In this document: positions 37,201 through 50,300 of the stretch, piece after piece
Layout: every line of letters starts with the position of its first letter
How positions within the stretch are numbered: position 1 is the first letter of the stretch
Source: Scortum barcoo
Lineage: Eukaryota > Chordata > Actinopteri > Centrarchiformes > Terapontidae
Assembly: GCA_023238725.1 (NCBI GenBank)
Contig: CM041550.1
Location: 3,545,544 to 3,609,543 of the forward strand
DNA: 64,000 nucleotides
Direction of reading: 5' to 3'
Program-made: the position numbers and the translations under genes
The notes under the pieces: generated by a model
The model's input: only the letters and a program-made list of their open reading frames with translations
Database searches by the model: none
What the model was told of the DNA's origin: nothing

Positions 37201-40200
37201 TTGCGGAGGTGACGGCACCGTGGGCTGGATCCTCGACTGTATAGGTACGCAGAGTCCAACCTCTGAATTACATGAAGCATCACAAAATTACTGACAGTTA
37301 CAACAAGGCTTACAACGACTTTTGGTGATGTATTTCAGATGTTGTGTTAACACTGAGAAGGTCACACAGGCTGTAAACTAATCAACAGATTAGAAACTTT
37401 TTTGACAGACAAAAGTATAAAAAACTGTCCTTGCAAACATATCATCATTGTTTTTGGAGAGTTCTTGTCTTAATCTTGAAGTTTTCCTGTGCAATGAGGG
37501 TTTGTTAACAACATTACAGGTTCACCTCCAAACAAAGTGGTAGATACGTGCTGTTACAGCCTTTCTGATCATTTCCCAAATCTCTGTAATCAACCTGTCA
37601 TCATAATGTTATAGACACAATAGCAGAAGTGACAAAAATAAGTCTTGAAAAAAAGTTCTTTCAAGGACTGTTCAGCTCACCAAATATAAGATGGATGTGT
37701 TTGTCTTTGCTTTGGCAGATAAGGCCAACTTTGCCAGGCACCCTCCAGTGGCCATCCTCCCTCTGGGCACAGGGAACGACCTGGCACGCTGCTTACGCTG
37801 GGGAGGAGGTGAGACGCTCGCTCTGCCATCTGTGTGTGTTTTGTGTAATCTTTCACAGTGCGTCCATCCCTGTGTCAACATGCTGGTCAAAGCTGAATAT
37901 TCTCACATGGCGTTGTTTAGTATCCCACAATACACTTTACCTCCGATCTATTCTTTACAGTGACTATCGTCTCAGGAAAGACCTCAGTGGTACATTAGAT
38001 TACAAAAGACGACATGTGTGCGCATGTTTTTGGGAAATGAAAGATCGGAAGAGGGAAGCGGGAACTCTTATGTGTCAAATTAAAAACTGTTAATATGCAA
38101 AGCACTTGTGCTGCAAATCCTCTGCCAGTCATTGATTTGTTGCAGTACTTTGGGCCAGTAATTACAATGCCTGGTTATGACTGCCTGATTGTTGCTGCTT
38201 GGAGGACCAGCAGAGCACTTACCCCAGCTTCTGAATGATATTTTGTCAATAAGCTGGCAGGTCCGGGAGGCTTTGGGACTGTAGTTGAATAGATCATCTT
38301 TCCCAGAAATAAACACTCAAGTAAGAGCTGGAGTTTCTGCAGCCATTTAGTCTGATGAATGTATACCTCGGCAAGGAAGTGTAAGCGAGAAAGATCTGTG
38401 TGTGAGCAGTCGGACTTTAGCCATGTTAGATCAAACTGCAAATACAGTGGTGTGAAAAGTGTTTGCCCCCTTCCTGATTTCTTATTTTTTTGCATGTTTG
38501 TCACACTTAAATGTTTCAGATCATCAAACAAATTTAAATATTAGTCAAAGACAACACAAGTAAACACAAAATGCAGTTTTTAAAATGAAGGTTTTTATTA
38601 TTAAGGGAGATACAAATTATTAAGGGAGAAATACAAACCTACATGACCCTGTGTGAAAAAGTGATTGCTCCCCCTGTTAAAACATAACTGTGGTTTATCA
38701 CACCTGAGTTCAATTTCTCTAGCCACACCCAGGCCTGATTACTGCCACACCTGTTCTCAATCAAGAAATCACTTAAATAGGACCCTGCCTGACAAAGTGA
38801 AGTAGACCAAAAGATCCTCAAAAGCTTAGACATCATGCTGAGATCCAAAGAAATTCAGAAATTCAGGAACAAATGAGAAATAGAAAGTAATTGAGATCTA
38901 TCAGTCTGGAAAAGGTTATAAAGCCATTTCTAAAGCTTTGGGACTCCAGCGAACCATTCATTTGCTGGAGTCCATTCATTATCCACAAATGGCGAAAACA
39001 TGGAACAATGGTGAACCTTCCAAGGAGTGGCCGGCTGACCAAAATTACCCTCAAGAGCACAGCGACGACTCATCCAAGAGGTCACAAAAGACCCCACAAC
39101 AATATCCAAAGAACTGCAGGCCTCAGGTCAGTGTTCATGACTCCACCATAAGAAAGAGACTGGGCAAAAATGGCCTGCATGGCAGAGTTCCAAAACCACT
39201 GCTGAGCAAAAATGAAATGAACATTAAGGCTCGTCTCAATTTTGCCAGAAAACATCTTGATGATCCCCAAGACTTTTGGGAAATATACTCTGTGGACTGA
39301 GGAGACAAAAGTTGAACTTTTTGGAAGGTGTGTCCCATTACATCTGGTGTAAAAGTAACACTGCATTTCAGAGAAAAAGAACATCATACCAACAGTAAAA
39401 TATGGTGGTGGTAGTGTGATGGTCTGGGGCTGTTTTGCTGCTTCAGGACCTGGAAGACTTGCTGTCTTAAATCTAAATGGAACCATGAATTCTACTATCT
39501 GCCAAAAAATCCTGAAGGAGAAAGTCCGGCCATCTGTTCGTGACCGCAAGTTGAAACAAACTTGGGTTCTGCAGCAGCAGGACAATGAAAACACACCAGC
39601 AAGTCCACCTCTGAATGGCTGAAGAGAAACAAAATGAACACTTTGGAGTGGCCTAGTCAAAGTCCTGACCTGAATCCTATTGAGATGCTCTGGTATGACC
39701 TTAAAAAGGCGGTTCATGCTCAAACCCTCCAATGTGGCTGAATTACAACAATTCTGCAAAGATGAGTGGGCCAAAATTCCTCCTCCACAGCGCTGTAAAA
39801 GACTCATTGCAAGTTATCGCAAACACTTGATTGCAGTTGTTGCTGCTAAGGGTGGCCCAACCAGTTATTAGGTTTAGGGGGCGATCACTTTTTCATACAG
39901 GGCCATGTAGGTTTGGATTTGTTTTCTCCCTTAATAATAAAAACCTTCATTTAAAAACTGCATTTTGTTTGTTTACTTGTGTTGTCTTTGACTAATTTAA
40001 ATTTTTTTTTGATCTGAAACATTTAAGTGTGACAAATAAGAAATCAGGAAGGGGCCAAACACTGTACATCATTTGGATGGCCACGATATGTTTTACAGAT
40101 GGTCATGTACCAAAGGATGAATCTCTTATGGTCAATGCCCGACTGTTCCTCTAGTGCCCCCAACAATTTACAGATAGTCATACTTAGTAAGTCTTCACAT

Positions 40201-43200
40201 ATGATGACACAATTAGACTAATTTACATTTAATGTTTGATGGACATTCATGGTCTTCAGAGGATGAATTGCTGAGTGGGTTGAAATTTGTCTTTTAGAGA
40301 AATATCTTATCTATATCTAAATATGGATGGATAGCCAGGAAATGTGCCCACATTAGGACTTATCAGCCTCACAGAGCTGCTGTAGATTCTCAGTCTGTCT
40401 TCATGTTTGAGCTTCTCCTTATGTCTTATGTTGAGACTGTCATGAAGTATGACGAGCTCTTGTGTTACACGTGCATGTGATGCTTACCATGTGCACACAT
40501 TCAGGATGAAATGTGGTTGATGGATCCACTGGGAGAGGGACCACTGTTTTTATATGAAAAGGAAATTGTTCCTTCTGAAATTACTCCTCTGTCTAAGCAG
40601 TATCAGCATGTCAGAGAGCGCGTTTATACAAACACGCTCATATTTCACACATGATGCTCCCAGTGCGATGCTACTCATTAATGCCGCACGCCCTCATGAC
40701 ACCCTTGGATCGTACTTCCGCCTCTGATTGCTATTAAGACGCCCGGCTGCTGAAGCAGGTTGTCAGCTGCAGAGCAAAACCAGAGGGCTCCCCAGGGTGC
40801 TGTCAGGCCGGGGCTGTGTTCGGCGGCGGTCTCTATGAAATGGCAGCCTAATCAGCGCCATTGTGTTTCATGTTTGAACCCATCTAATCCTCCTTTTTAA
40901 CAGCTAAATGCACAAGTTTAGAAGTGGAGTGGATGAAGTAATAACGTGTTAAATGGTATAGTCAGGAACCACTGATTAAAAGGTTTATTCAGTTTATTTC
41001 ATTTCTAATTTAGTTTAATGAATCACCTCTTTCCTGGGCCGTGTTTCTAACATTTAACTATTAATAAAAACACAGTATAAATGCTACTGAATTGGACTGA
41101 TGAGCCATTTAAAAAGAGCTGAAGCGAATTTTTTTTCTCTTTATGTTCACTGGAGGCCAAAAATATGCGGACAAGCCTTTTATTCAGAGATTACTCCACA
41201 CGTGATCGATAACGACTCATTCCAACACCACAGACACGAATATGCACTCCTCTCTGAAGGCTTTAATCATCATGATTTAATCGTTGGGATCCTGATTGCA
41301 GGGATTTATTTCTTTACAGTGATTGGCTATTCATGTCCAATCATATTCATGCAGGTGTGCAGCACAGACATTAAAACCTGTTATTTATCACTGTTACTGT
41401 AAAAAATTACCTATAAAAGCTTTATTTAAGTGTGTTTGATTGAACTGAAAGTATTTGGAGCAAACCTTTTATTTATATGTATTATGAATCCTCTCTGTTG
41501 TTTGTTTCTGTGCATTTGCTTGTGTTTTTTTTTTTTTTTTTACCTTCCTCTCTGGCTCTTCTCTGCAGGTTACGAGGGGGCGGCAGCTTGCTGAAGTTCC
41601 TGCGGGACATCGAGCACAGCACAGAGGTGGTGTTGGACCGCTGGAACATCGACATCGTCCCTGATGATAAGGAGGAGAAGGGAGACCCGGTCCCGTACAG
41701 CATTGTCAACAACTACTTCTCTATTGGAGTGGTAAGAGAGCTGAAACAGAGAGAAAAACATCACACATGGCAGATGTTAAATTGTATAATACATTTTCAT
41801 TGTGGCTTCACTCTGATGGAAACTTCCTGCAAAAGGTTTTTAAAGGAAATGAATCCACATTAAGGTTTGCATTTATTTACTAGATAAAGTCCACGATGCC
41901 TGGAAATTTGATGTTACACAAAAAGTGAAATATCAAAAACATCTATCTGACCAGCTCCAAGTCTTACTTTTTGTGTTTCATGGTCAGTAAAAACATCCAT
42001 TAGTTAACCTGTAAGAGACTTTAGATACAGACTTAGATACAGACAGGGTTCAAAAGAGTGAAACCATGTCAGTTCTTTCTCATTAGTTATTCTTATCCAA
42101 AATGAAGACAGTTAAGTTTGACTAAAGACATATGGCCCTTTTCCACTAGTACCTACTCGGCTCGACTCGGACTCGACTCGACTCAGTTTCAGGTCGTTTT
42201 CCATTACAACAGAGTACCACCTCAGCGTGGGTGGGGTTGTTGTGGCAACGCGGCCGAAACTCCAGCAACGTCATTTGTTATGCGACACAAACAAGAAAAG
42301 ACTACGGAGCAATGGAGGCCACCAGACAAAGAAATGTCTGCACCTCGTCGTTGCTCCGCGGGGTTGATTTCTGTGCAGCCATCTCTGATCGTGATTGTTA
42401 TTGCGTTTTAAAAATGGTGCGGTTGACTCTTATGAACGAAGTCGCTCTCCGGACGCATCTAGTGACGTCAGGCCCTGGCCAATCAGTGGCCTGCCGTCTG
42501 CTGACGTCACATTTTGGCTCGACTCAGCTCGCTTGGAACCCCGGCCGAGTAGGTACTACGAAAGTACCTGGTACCAGGTACTAACACGTAATGGAAACAC
42601 GTACAAACCTGAGGCAAGTCGAGTTCGAGTCGAGCCGATTAGGTACTAGTGGAAAAGGGCCATTAAAGTTCATCTAATAATCACAACCAGTGTAAAATCA
42701 ACTAAGTCAACAAAAAATATGTAATATACCAGATGAAATATACAATATAACATGAGAAGTATTGGTTATCTGAAATTTGAAGTTGGACTAATAGTTATGT
42801 ATATCAGACAAAACAATCCTGCCCTCAAACAGTCTGACACAGTTTTTTTTTACAATAACATCATGGTGAGAAAGATTATTTGGTCTTTGTGGACATGAGC
42901 AATTAGCAGATTCATGAGTGAATTTCTGCTCCCTCTCGGGCGGGTTTCGTCTTTTAATTGGAGGAAAGAAACACGTTGCTAGGTTCCAGTTGCTTAGCAA
43001 CCTTTTTATCCCGTCCTGATGGAGATGCCGGTTTAAAGGCTCAGGGACGTTTGCACAGAGGTGACAAACAAGGCCTTCATGAAGTCATCACAGCGAAGGG
43101 TCTGCTGATTGAGCTTTGGCTTCGGTTTTTCCCTCTCAGAACTAACCAATCTGAGCAAACATTCACCAGCACAACGTATAAAAAAACGACCGTACGAAAC

Positions 43201-46200
43201 TTGTAATTAGGAGAATGGTGAATATTTCAGTGAAGCTGTGAAAACCAGACTGTTATCGTTGGTTTTCTGCCAAACGTTGAGCTGAGTCATCACAAAAACA
43301 GCTCATGTAGGTGCCATCTGATTTTTTTTTTCCTTAAACATTCAGACACTTTATGAATAAAAAAAAATACAGTGCAGCACGTATGACTATAAATAAGCAG
43401 AAGTGACATAAGCGTGAAGAGGACATATGTGCACAGGTAGAATTTGGAGGGTTTTTGGCAAGAAGAGGATGAACTGCAGTGATGTTATACAACCGCGCCC
43501 CCGCTGGTATCTACATATGTGTCGGTGTAGACACCAATGTAAGGAAGCCAGAGACATACTCGTCTATACTGTACGTCACAGACTGCCATTCATGTATTTT
43601 TACATCTCCCTCGTCCAATTTTAAATCAAAGCTGCAGCACAAATTGAGACTATTATTGACTTTCTCCATATTATGACTCCTTTTTCCTAAAACTGGGGTA
43701 GTGTGTGTCAGAGTACAACAGTATTTGACAGCATGATTTAGTTCAGTGTACAGACAGCAGTCTGCAGACTTGAGAAGGACCTTAAAATACTCACATTAAG
43801 TATAATACTTACCTTAAAGAAATATTTCCATCGTCTACAACTCCTTTTTTAGTGTTACCCCTTTACTCCCATTTAATATATGCGATGTCTGTCATCATTC
43901 AAAGGTTTAATGCACAAAAAATAAAATCATAAAATCATAATATGATTGTGATTAAAGAGTAACTTAAAACTCCCTGGAAATCGTGTTTTTGCTAAACTTA
44001 ACTTCTCACCTTGCTGCAGCGATGTACAGATGCCTGCTGAGGATACTAGCTGTGCTCTATACACAAAGGAAAGTTATGTTTACATTCAGCGTTTGTCACT
44101 AACAAGTGAGGTCTAACAATCATCTTCTTCGTAAAACACTCACAAAGTCGACTTTTCTTAAAAGTTTGAAACCTGTGTTGTTTACATCCATGTTTAGCTT
44201 GCAGTCTCATTCACTGTGTCTTCTGTCCATCCAAAGCCTTGTACATTATATCCCTCTGTGCCGTAGAGCTCCATTGTTGTCCAAAATCTATTAAAAACAC
44301 ATTAATGATCCACAGACGAGGTGACGTGTTGCTTCGTTACCATGAACACACACACACTGTGATTTATTTTCACTCAACACGTCTCTGCTGCCATAAGAAT
44401 TCATTAGCACTAAAAAAATGTAAATTCATCTGTGGCTAAAACTAGTCCACAACAAAAATAAATAAATGTATTCATGACTAATTGTTTTTTATAGATTTAC
44501 ATCTTCAGTAGGGATGAACAGAGGAACATCGTTGGTTTTGATTGTTTCATGGGGTTGATATTGACAGCAAGAAAAACAGAATAACACCAGTGTTTTCTTT
44601 ACTGTATCGCCCCCCCCCTTTAGTTTTCCTCGGGTTCTGACACCGCTCCAGTGTGGCACGGCCGTTAAAACAGACCGCGGCGCCTCTGAGAGCCATCATG
44701 ACAGATGGCTGAGTATCTGGGTGCACACGACACCTGAGCAAACCGATCTCTGACTCACACCGATGATGTAGCCATTAGTAACCCTCAAATCTGGTTTGCT
44801 AACCATACAGGGTTTGCGTTTCCTGCCATCCCGTCCCCAGACCTTGCTACTAGGGGGTTTGGTTGCCATGGAGACGGGAGGCTGGCAAGGCCGAATCTGA
44901 AAGCTTCATCATCTGTCCTTTATCTCGCTGACTTAATTGTGGATGACATGGTGTGGAGCATGTGGTCGGCTCAGCCAAGGCACTCAGAGCTGCAAATCAG
45001 GAGGTATATTATATCATTTCTGTCTCAGTCTATTCCACTGCTTTTGATGAGGCACAGCTTTTTTGCTCCCCAGGGGAAAAAGTAAAAGTTCGCATGTTTA
45101 AGTGCAAATATTTTTGGATTATAGCATTAAACGTGACATATATTACATGTATGATGGGGATTTAGCAGGTTTAGCCACTGTGCTATTGGCAGGAGCGACT
45201 GGCTGTCTGAAGGTTCAGTGAGCAGTGGGCTCGCTGTGGGGGCTGGCAGTAATACACCAAGCAGACAGGATAGCAAGAAGAGTTTGTGTGGAGCCTCCTG
45301 TTTCAGCTTCATGTGCCTCCATATAACTCTACACTGTCGCATTTTACAGCTCCTCCTGTTACCACACGCATTTCCTTCCTTATTTTAAACGTCAGCGTCG
45401 ATCCAGCTGCAGATATTGAAATAACGCACAACACACTGAAAGTCTCAAAACTGTTTACAAGATAACGGCGGTGGATTTAACCGTCTGCGCTCACATGTGA
45501 GCCGGTTCCTAAAGTGCTTTCGCTTGACCCGCAGGAAAGAATCTCGTGAGAGGAATTTGAGAGAAGGAAATCACACCATGTCAGCAGCCATTAAAGATGC
45601 CACCTCATGTTGCAGAGAGGAAGCTGATCCCTCTGCAGCGCGTGTCTCCGTGCAGGAGTTTGCTGCTGGTGTAAATGTGTACGCACTGCACTTTAATGCA
45701 CTCCTCTGTGTGTGTGTGTGTGTGTGTGTGCGTCCTGCAAGATGATTCCCAGTGTTAATGGCCAGTTCCTAACGTGTGCCGCGATCCCTGACTCTGCCAT
45801 CAGCCAGCAGGGTGTAGACTGTCCTGTGCCTCTTCTGATGGACATATAAGTCGCGAGCTGCCCTCTTTGGCCCAGCAGACAAACAGGAAGGGGTTAACGC
45901 CATTCACCGCAGACATCGCTACAGCCATCTGAAAATCTTTGTGCAGATAAGATTACAAAAAACACTTTATCTTTGAAAAACCAAAGTCATCACCAGCTCC
46001 ATCCAGTTGATCAAATTTCTCTTTTTTTTCTGAGCATTTTAAGGACTTCTTGTTGATGAAAAGTTGAGATTAAACATTTTTCTTTACCTTAAATTGATCC
46101 AGAACAGTAACTTATAAACTAAATATGGTGATGTTGTTTTTTTCCAACTACTTTCTTGTACCACATCTTTCGTATGTCTTGAGGACTTTGGTTAAAATAA

Positions 46201-47320
46201 TCATCCAGGAAGAACAAGTCGACGAAACAACAGCACTTGAAAAGATGATGAAATAAATACACAGCTGTGTCAGAAACCAGCAGCCCAAACTGAGCTGATT
46301 ATGTAAATTTGGAGCTAAAAAATGAAAAACTCTCTCTCAGTGCACGTCTGTGATAAATTCAGACAGGTTATGATCCCTCACCTGGTTCCTCTCTGCAGAT
46401 CTGATATTTTAATCCCTTTTCAGACGCAGAGTACAAAACATCGTTAGCTTCTTCTGTCTGTTCGTGTTGCAGCTTCTTTGTCATTCAGATAAAACTTCGA
46501 CTTTTATGTTAACGCTGACTGTTTTGTTGACTGTCTGGTGAGAGAAAGAGATTGCGAAGGAGAGAGTTTCTGTTCTCTCATCACTGATGGGCTCTAAACG
46601 TATTTTGTAATGAAACCTTAATTAAAGAACGTCTTCGGCGCGAATCCACTGATGCATTTCTGCGTCCGTTTCATCATTTAATGTCATTAGAGAGCAAATT
46701 TAGCTGCTTGTTTTATTAAGTCCAGCGGTGAACAAGCACCGAAAGACAAAATGTGAAGTTGGGACTTTTCATCTCTGTATGAGCTCACATCCTGTGTGTG
46801 AAGGATTTTGTTGGATGTTCATTTATTACATCCTGTCGCAATGAATGAAAATTAAAAACGGTGGGGAGAGACTGATGTTCACATTATTACTGTGGTTGTA
46901 TGAGCTGTTTTTTTAACCTCATCCGGCCTGATTGACAAAAGAAAGACAAATAACAAGACAAATATCTCCTGACAAGCTAATAAAAACAAACATGTTCCAG
47001 CTTTTATGATAATCTGATGTCACTTTAGTTAGCAGCGTTAAAAGTGCTGAGGAAACCCAACCTCCTGACTTTTTTTAGAAGTGACGCTTATTGAGACCAG
47101 CATGTTAAATCGACATCAGATTAATGTAAAGGGGAGAGAGGGGATATATTGTTTATTGTTTGGAGTGTCAGGATGCTTCATGAGTTTGTTAAAGTAAGAA
47201 GAGTGTAAAAGAGTGTGTGTCCCCATTAAATCTAACACTGTGCTGAACTGAGTGTGTTAGTGTTTGTTCAGAAAACAGGCCACAAGGAGCAGAAAGTGTG
47301 CATATAAATGATGATCTGTA

Positions 47321-47351
<31 letters not shown>

Positions 47352-50300
47352 TGGAGTAGCGCTGGCACAGACTGAAGGTCAGGGGAAGTATCGGTGACAG
47401 GAAGTGAGCGCCTGCCAGGTTCAGGCCAGGTTACCACAGTAATGAATGACCGTGCTGAGTGACACCTGGCTGGTCTTAAAGACAGTACGAATGGAGCTGC
47501 AAAACACACACACACACGGTGGAAACTGAAACACGTGGACACGCACACACACACACACACAGCTCGAAAGTCTTTAAAGCCTGAAAACTTGGCTTCAAAT
47601 CTTCAGGGTGTCACTGAATATTCACATCTACATTAGCAACATTAGGAGCACCTTTATATGATGTTTATTAAGAGCTGAACTCAAACATACTCTGTTAATC
47701 AGCTTCATTTCAAATCCTCATTGGTGCACAAAGTAGATGACATCACCTTTTCAAACTGAGCCCGCCCACTTCAAACCAGCGAGGAGAGAAAAAGAAGAAA
47801 TCTCTTGTGAGAAAACAAAACTGTTCTGACTTTGGCAGAAAACAGAGTGAGAAGCTTTTTTTGGAAAATATGTTTTCGTTTTGTGGAGTTTTGTGGAGGA
47901 ACGTTTTGTTTCTCGTCTTCTTTCTCTACCACCTATAATAAATGCCTAAAATAAATACCAAAACACATTGTATTATCTTAAAAATTAAGATTACTAACAT
48001 TGAAGAAACCTGCAAGAGTAAGCTTGATTTGATTTGATAAAGAATCTAAAAGTATTGATTTTTGTTGGGATGCACAGACAGTTTCAGAAAATATAATCTT
48101 TTTTGGCTCATTTCTAAATGTCTGCTCGTTATCGCCCCCAGCTGTTGAGCCGTTGGATGCGGAAGGTGTTTCAGGATTTCCAAGATACAAACAAAACTGA
48201 CTCTTAAAAAATAACACTCAACAACTCCATTACCTTTCACATATTAAGATCCATTTCATAACTTGACTTTCTTTCATAGGCCTATGCTCTCGTTTTTTCC
48301 TTCTCTTATTCACACTCCCACGTTGGCCCCAGTTACTGACATTAAAAAATAACAGCAACCAGGAGAAATGATTGATCTCACCAATATCTTTATTTACAGT
48401 GCACTTAAAAAACTATAATCATCTTTTTTTATTATATGAATAAAGTAAACTACTATGAGAAAAGTAAACTACTCGATGAAAAGTCATCAATATGAGATGC
48501 CAAGTTAAAGTTATGATGTAAATATTTAAAAAGTTTGAATTAGTATCTCACCACTCTGTCACATTTTTATTATGGCTAACTTTATGTATGTTTTTTCATG
48601 TCAAAAATTGGATAATAATAACAATAATCAGAGCGATAGTGGAAGTAGGAGTGTAGGTTCTTTAGTATTAAGAGTGTTGGTATAAAAATGAAGACCTCAG
48701 TGTGTTAAATCTATACTGTAAGTGTGTGTTAGACAGTGTATGTTTACCTTTCCTCTGTATCTTCAGCCTGCAGTCTCACAGAATCACTGGATATGAGAGA
48801 TTTGAGGCTGACAATGACATTTCTCTTTGACATTAAGCTAACCAAGCCCCTTACCAGAGGCCAGTGAAACACAGTAGGGGTGAACTGACAACCTATTTCT
48901 CTGCCGGGTGCCTTCGGCCCCACCGAGGTGACATTTTCCAGCCTGCGTTTTTGTTGTTGTTGTTGTTTTTTCTGGTTGTTGTTTGTCTCTCTCTCTCTTT
49001 CTTTTTTTCCCTTCCTACTTTTTTTCACATCACCCTTCCAAACGCACCTCCTCTCCTCCCACGCACCATGTGCAAAACTTCAAACGGCAAGATCAAAACA
49101 ACCTTCATCACACGGGCGACTATAGGCGATGGGCAAATGTCACATATTGTTACAGCCTGATTTTTTCGGGGGAGGGGGGGTTAGGATTCATAAAAGTGGG
49201 GCTGGTCAGTGATTCGCCTGCAGCAGATTTAGTGACATGAAGCAGCTCCGTCATGTTTTGGAGAGCTCTGCGGCCGCTTTGTGTCACCGCCTGGCCCTGA
49301 TCCACGTGCCCAAGTTGCACCAAAATCAGCAAAAAACACAACTCCCTGTTTTGTTCACACATGACAAAGCCTCCTCAGGCGAACGGCCTCTGAATCGCAT
49401 GCCTCGTGTTTTCTCCTTTTATGTGTTGTGGCGATGAGTAACCTTGCCTTGAGATGCAGCTTTTCAGTGTGATCCCTTGCGTGCTGGCCTCGTGCGTCCC
49501 AGGATCATTGCAGAAAAACTGTTCACCTGCGATGTCTCCTCACTGCACGCCCCCACCATCCTCTCCACTCCTGTATCAAATTCTCAGCTCTATTTTTAAG
49601 ATCTGATGTTTGCTGACACCGTGAGATCGCAGAGCCTCGCCATAGCGTTGCGGTTCGGGCCGGTTGCACCTCTGGACGGTTTTGGCGGCGACAAAGTGAG
49701 AATGCGTATAATTATATAACCCCGTCCACCTGTCTTGTCACAACCTTCCGTTCTCCTTGTTGCAGAGCCGAAAACACCTGCACGGGCAGGCGGGGTGCCA
49801 GGCTGTCGCTGCAGATGCGTTCGCCTGTCAAATCTGCACGACGCAAGACTTTGGTTCGAATACACACCTCACAGAAAGAGGGCATAAGACATAAATTGTG
49901 TGACTTCGATGTCCCAGTTTTACCATGAAATGAAATAAAGCACAGCACACGTCGAGGAAACGCGGGAACAAAACACTTGTTGCCTCTTAAACAGCAGCTC
50001 GCTCATTTCCTGTTGACACCTAAGGATGACTAATCACACTTTGTGAAGTTTAAAGATGTCACATTGGGTCCATTTCTATCCATTCATATTTATTTTTAGG
50101 CTTTGTGCCACTTTTAACTGCCACCTTTTTCTTTTTTTCCTTATAAATGTACAAAATGTTTGTATTATTTTGAGCATCAGCAGACTGCTTGTATCTTCAC
50201 CTTTATATCTTTTGGGGACTGAATCAAAGTGTGCTGCTCTGATTTACTTAAAATTAGCTTTCAGTTAATCAGGAGAGGATTAGTGAATAACTTAATTCCC

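Larger units (their letters stand above)
37809..41568 (+). other. Intron 18
   Basis: Intron of 3.8 kb carrying the whole Tc1-like element (38445-40064). The rest is AT-rich with no other recognisable feature. A T-rich run (41524-41541) precedes exon 19. Confidence 0.85.

Noticed and set aside
39082..39807. Antisense 241-codon frame
   Set aside because: It is the complement of the Tc1 transposase pseudogene.
42118..42649. Open frames across the MITE
   Set aside because: They run through the inverted repeats and show no transposase motif; shadows of a non-coding element.
45788..45932. Antisense segment reading a short peptide with NPFLFVCW after a possible acceptor, reminiscent of a receptor transmembrane helix
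   Set aside because: Only about 40 codons before a stop, no neighbouring exon, and NPxxF strings arise easily by chance.
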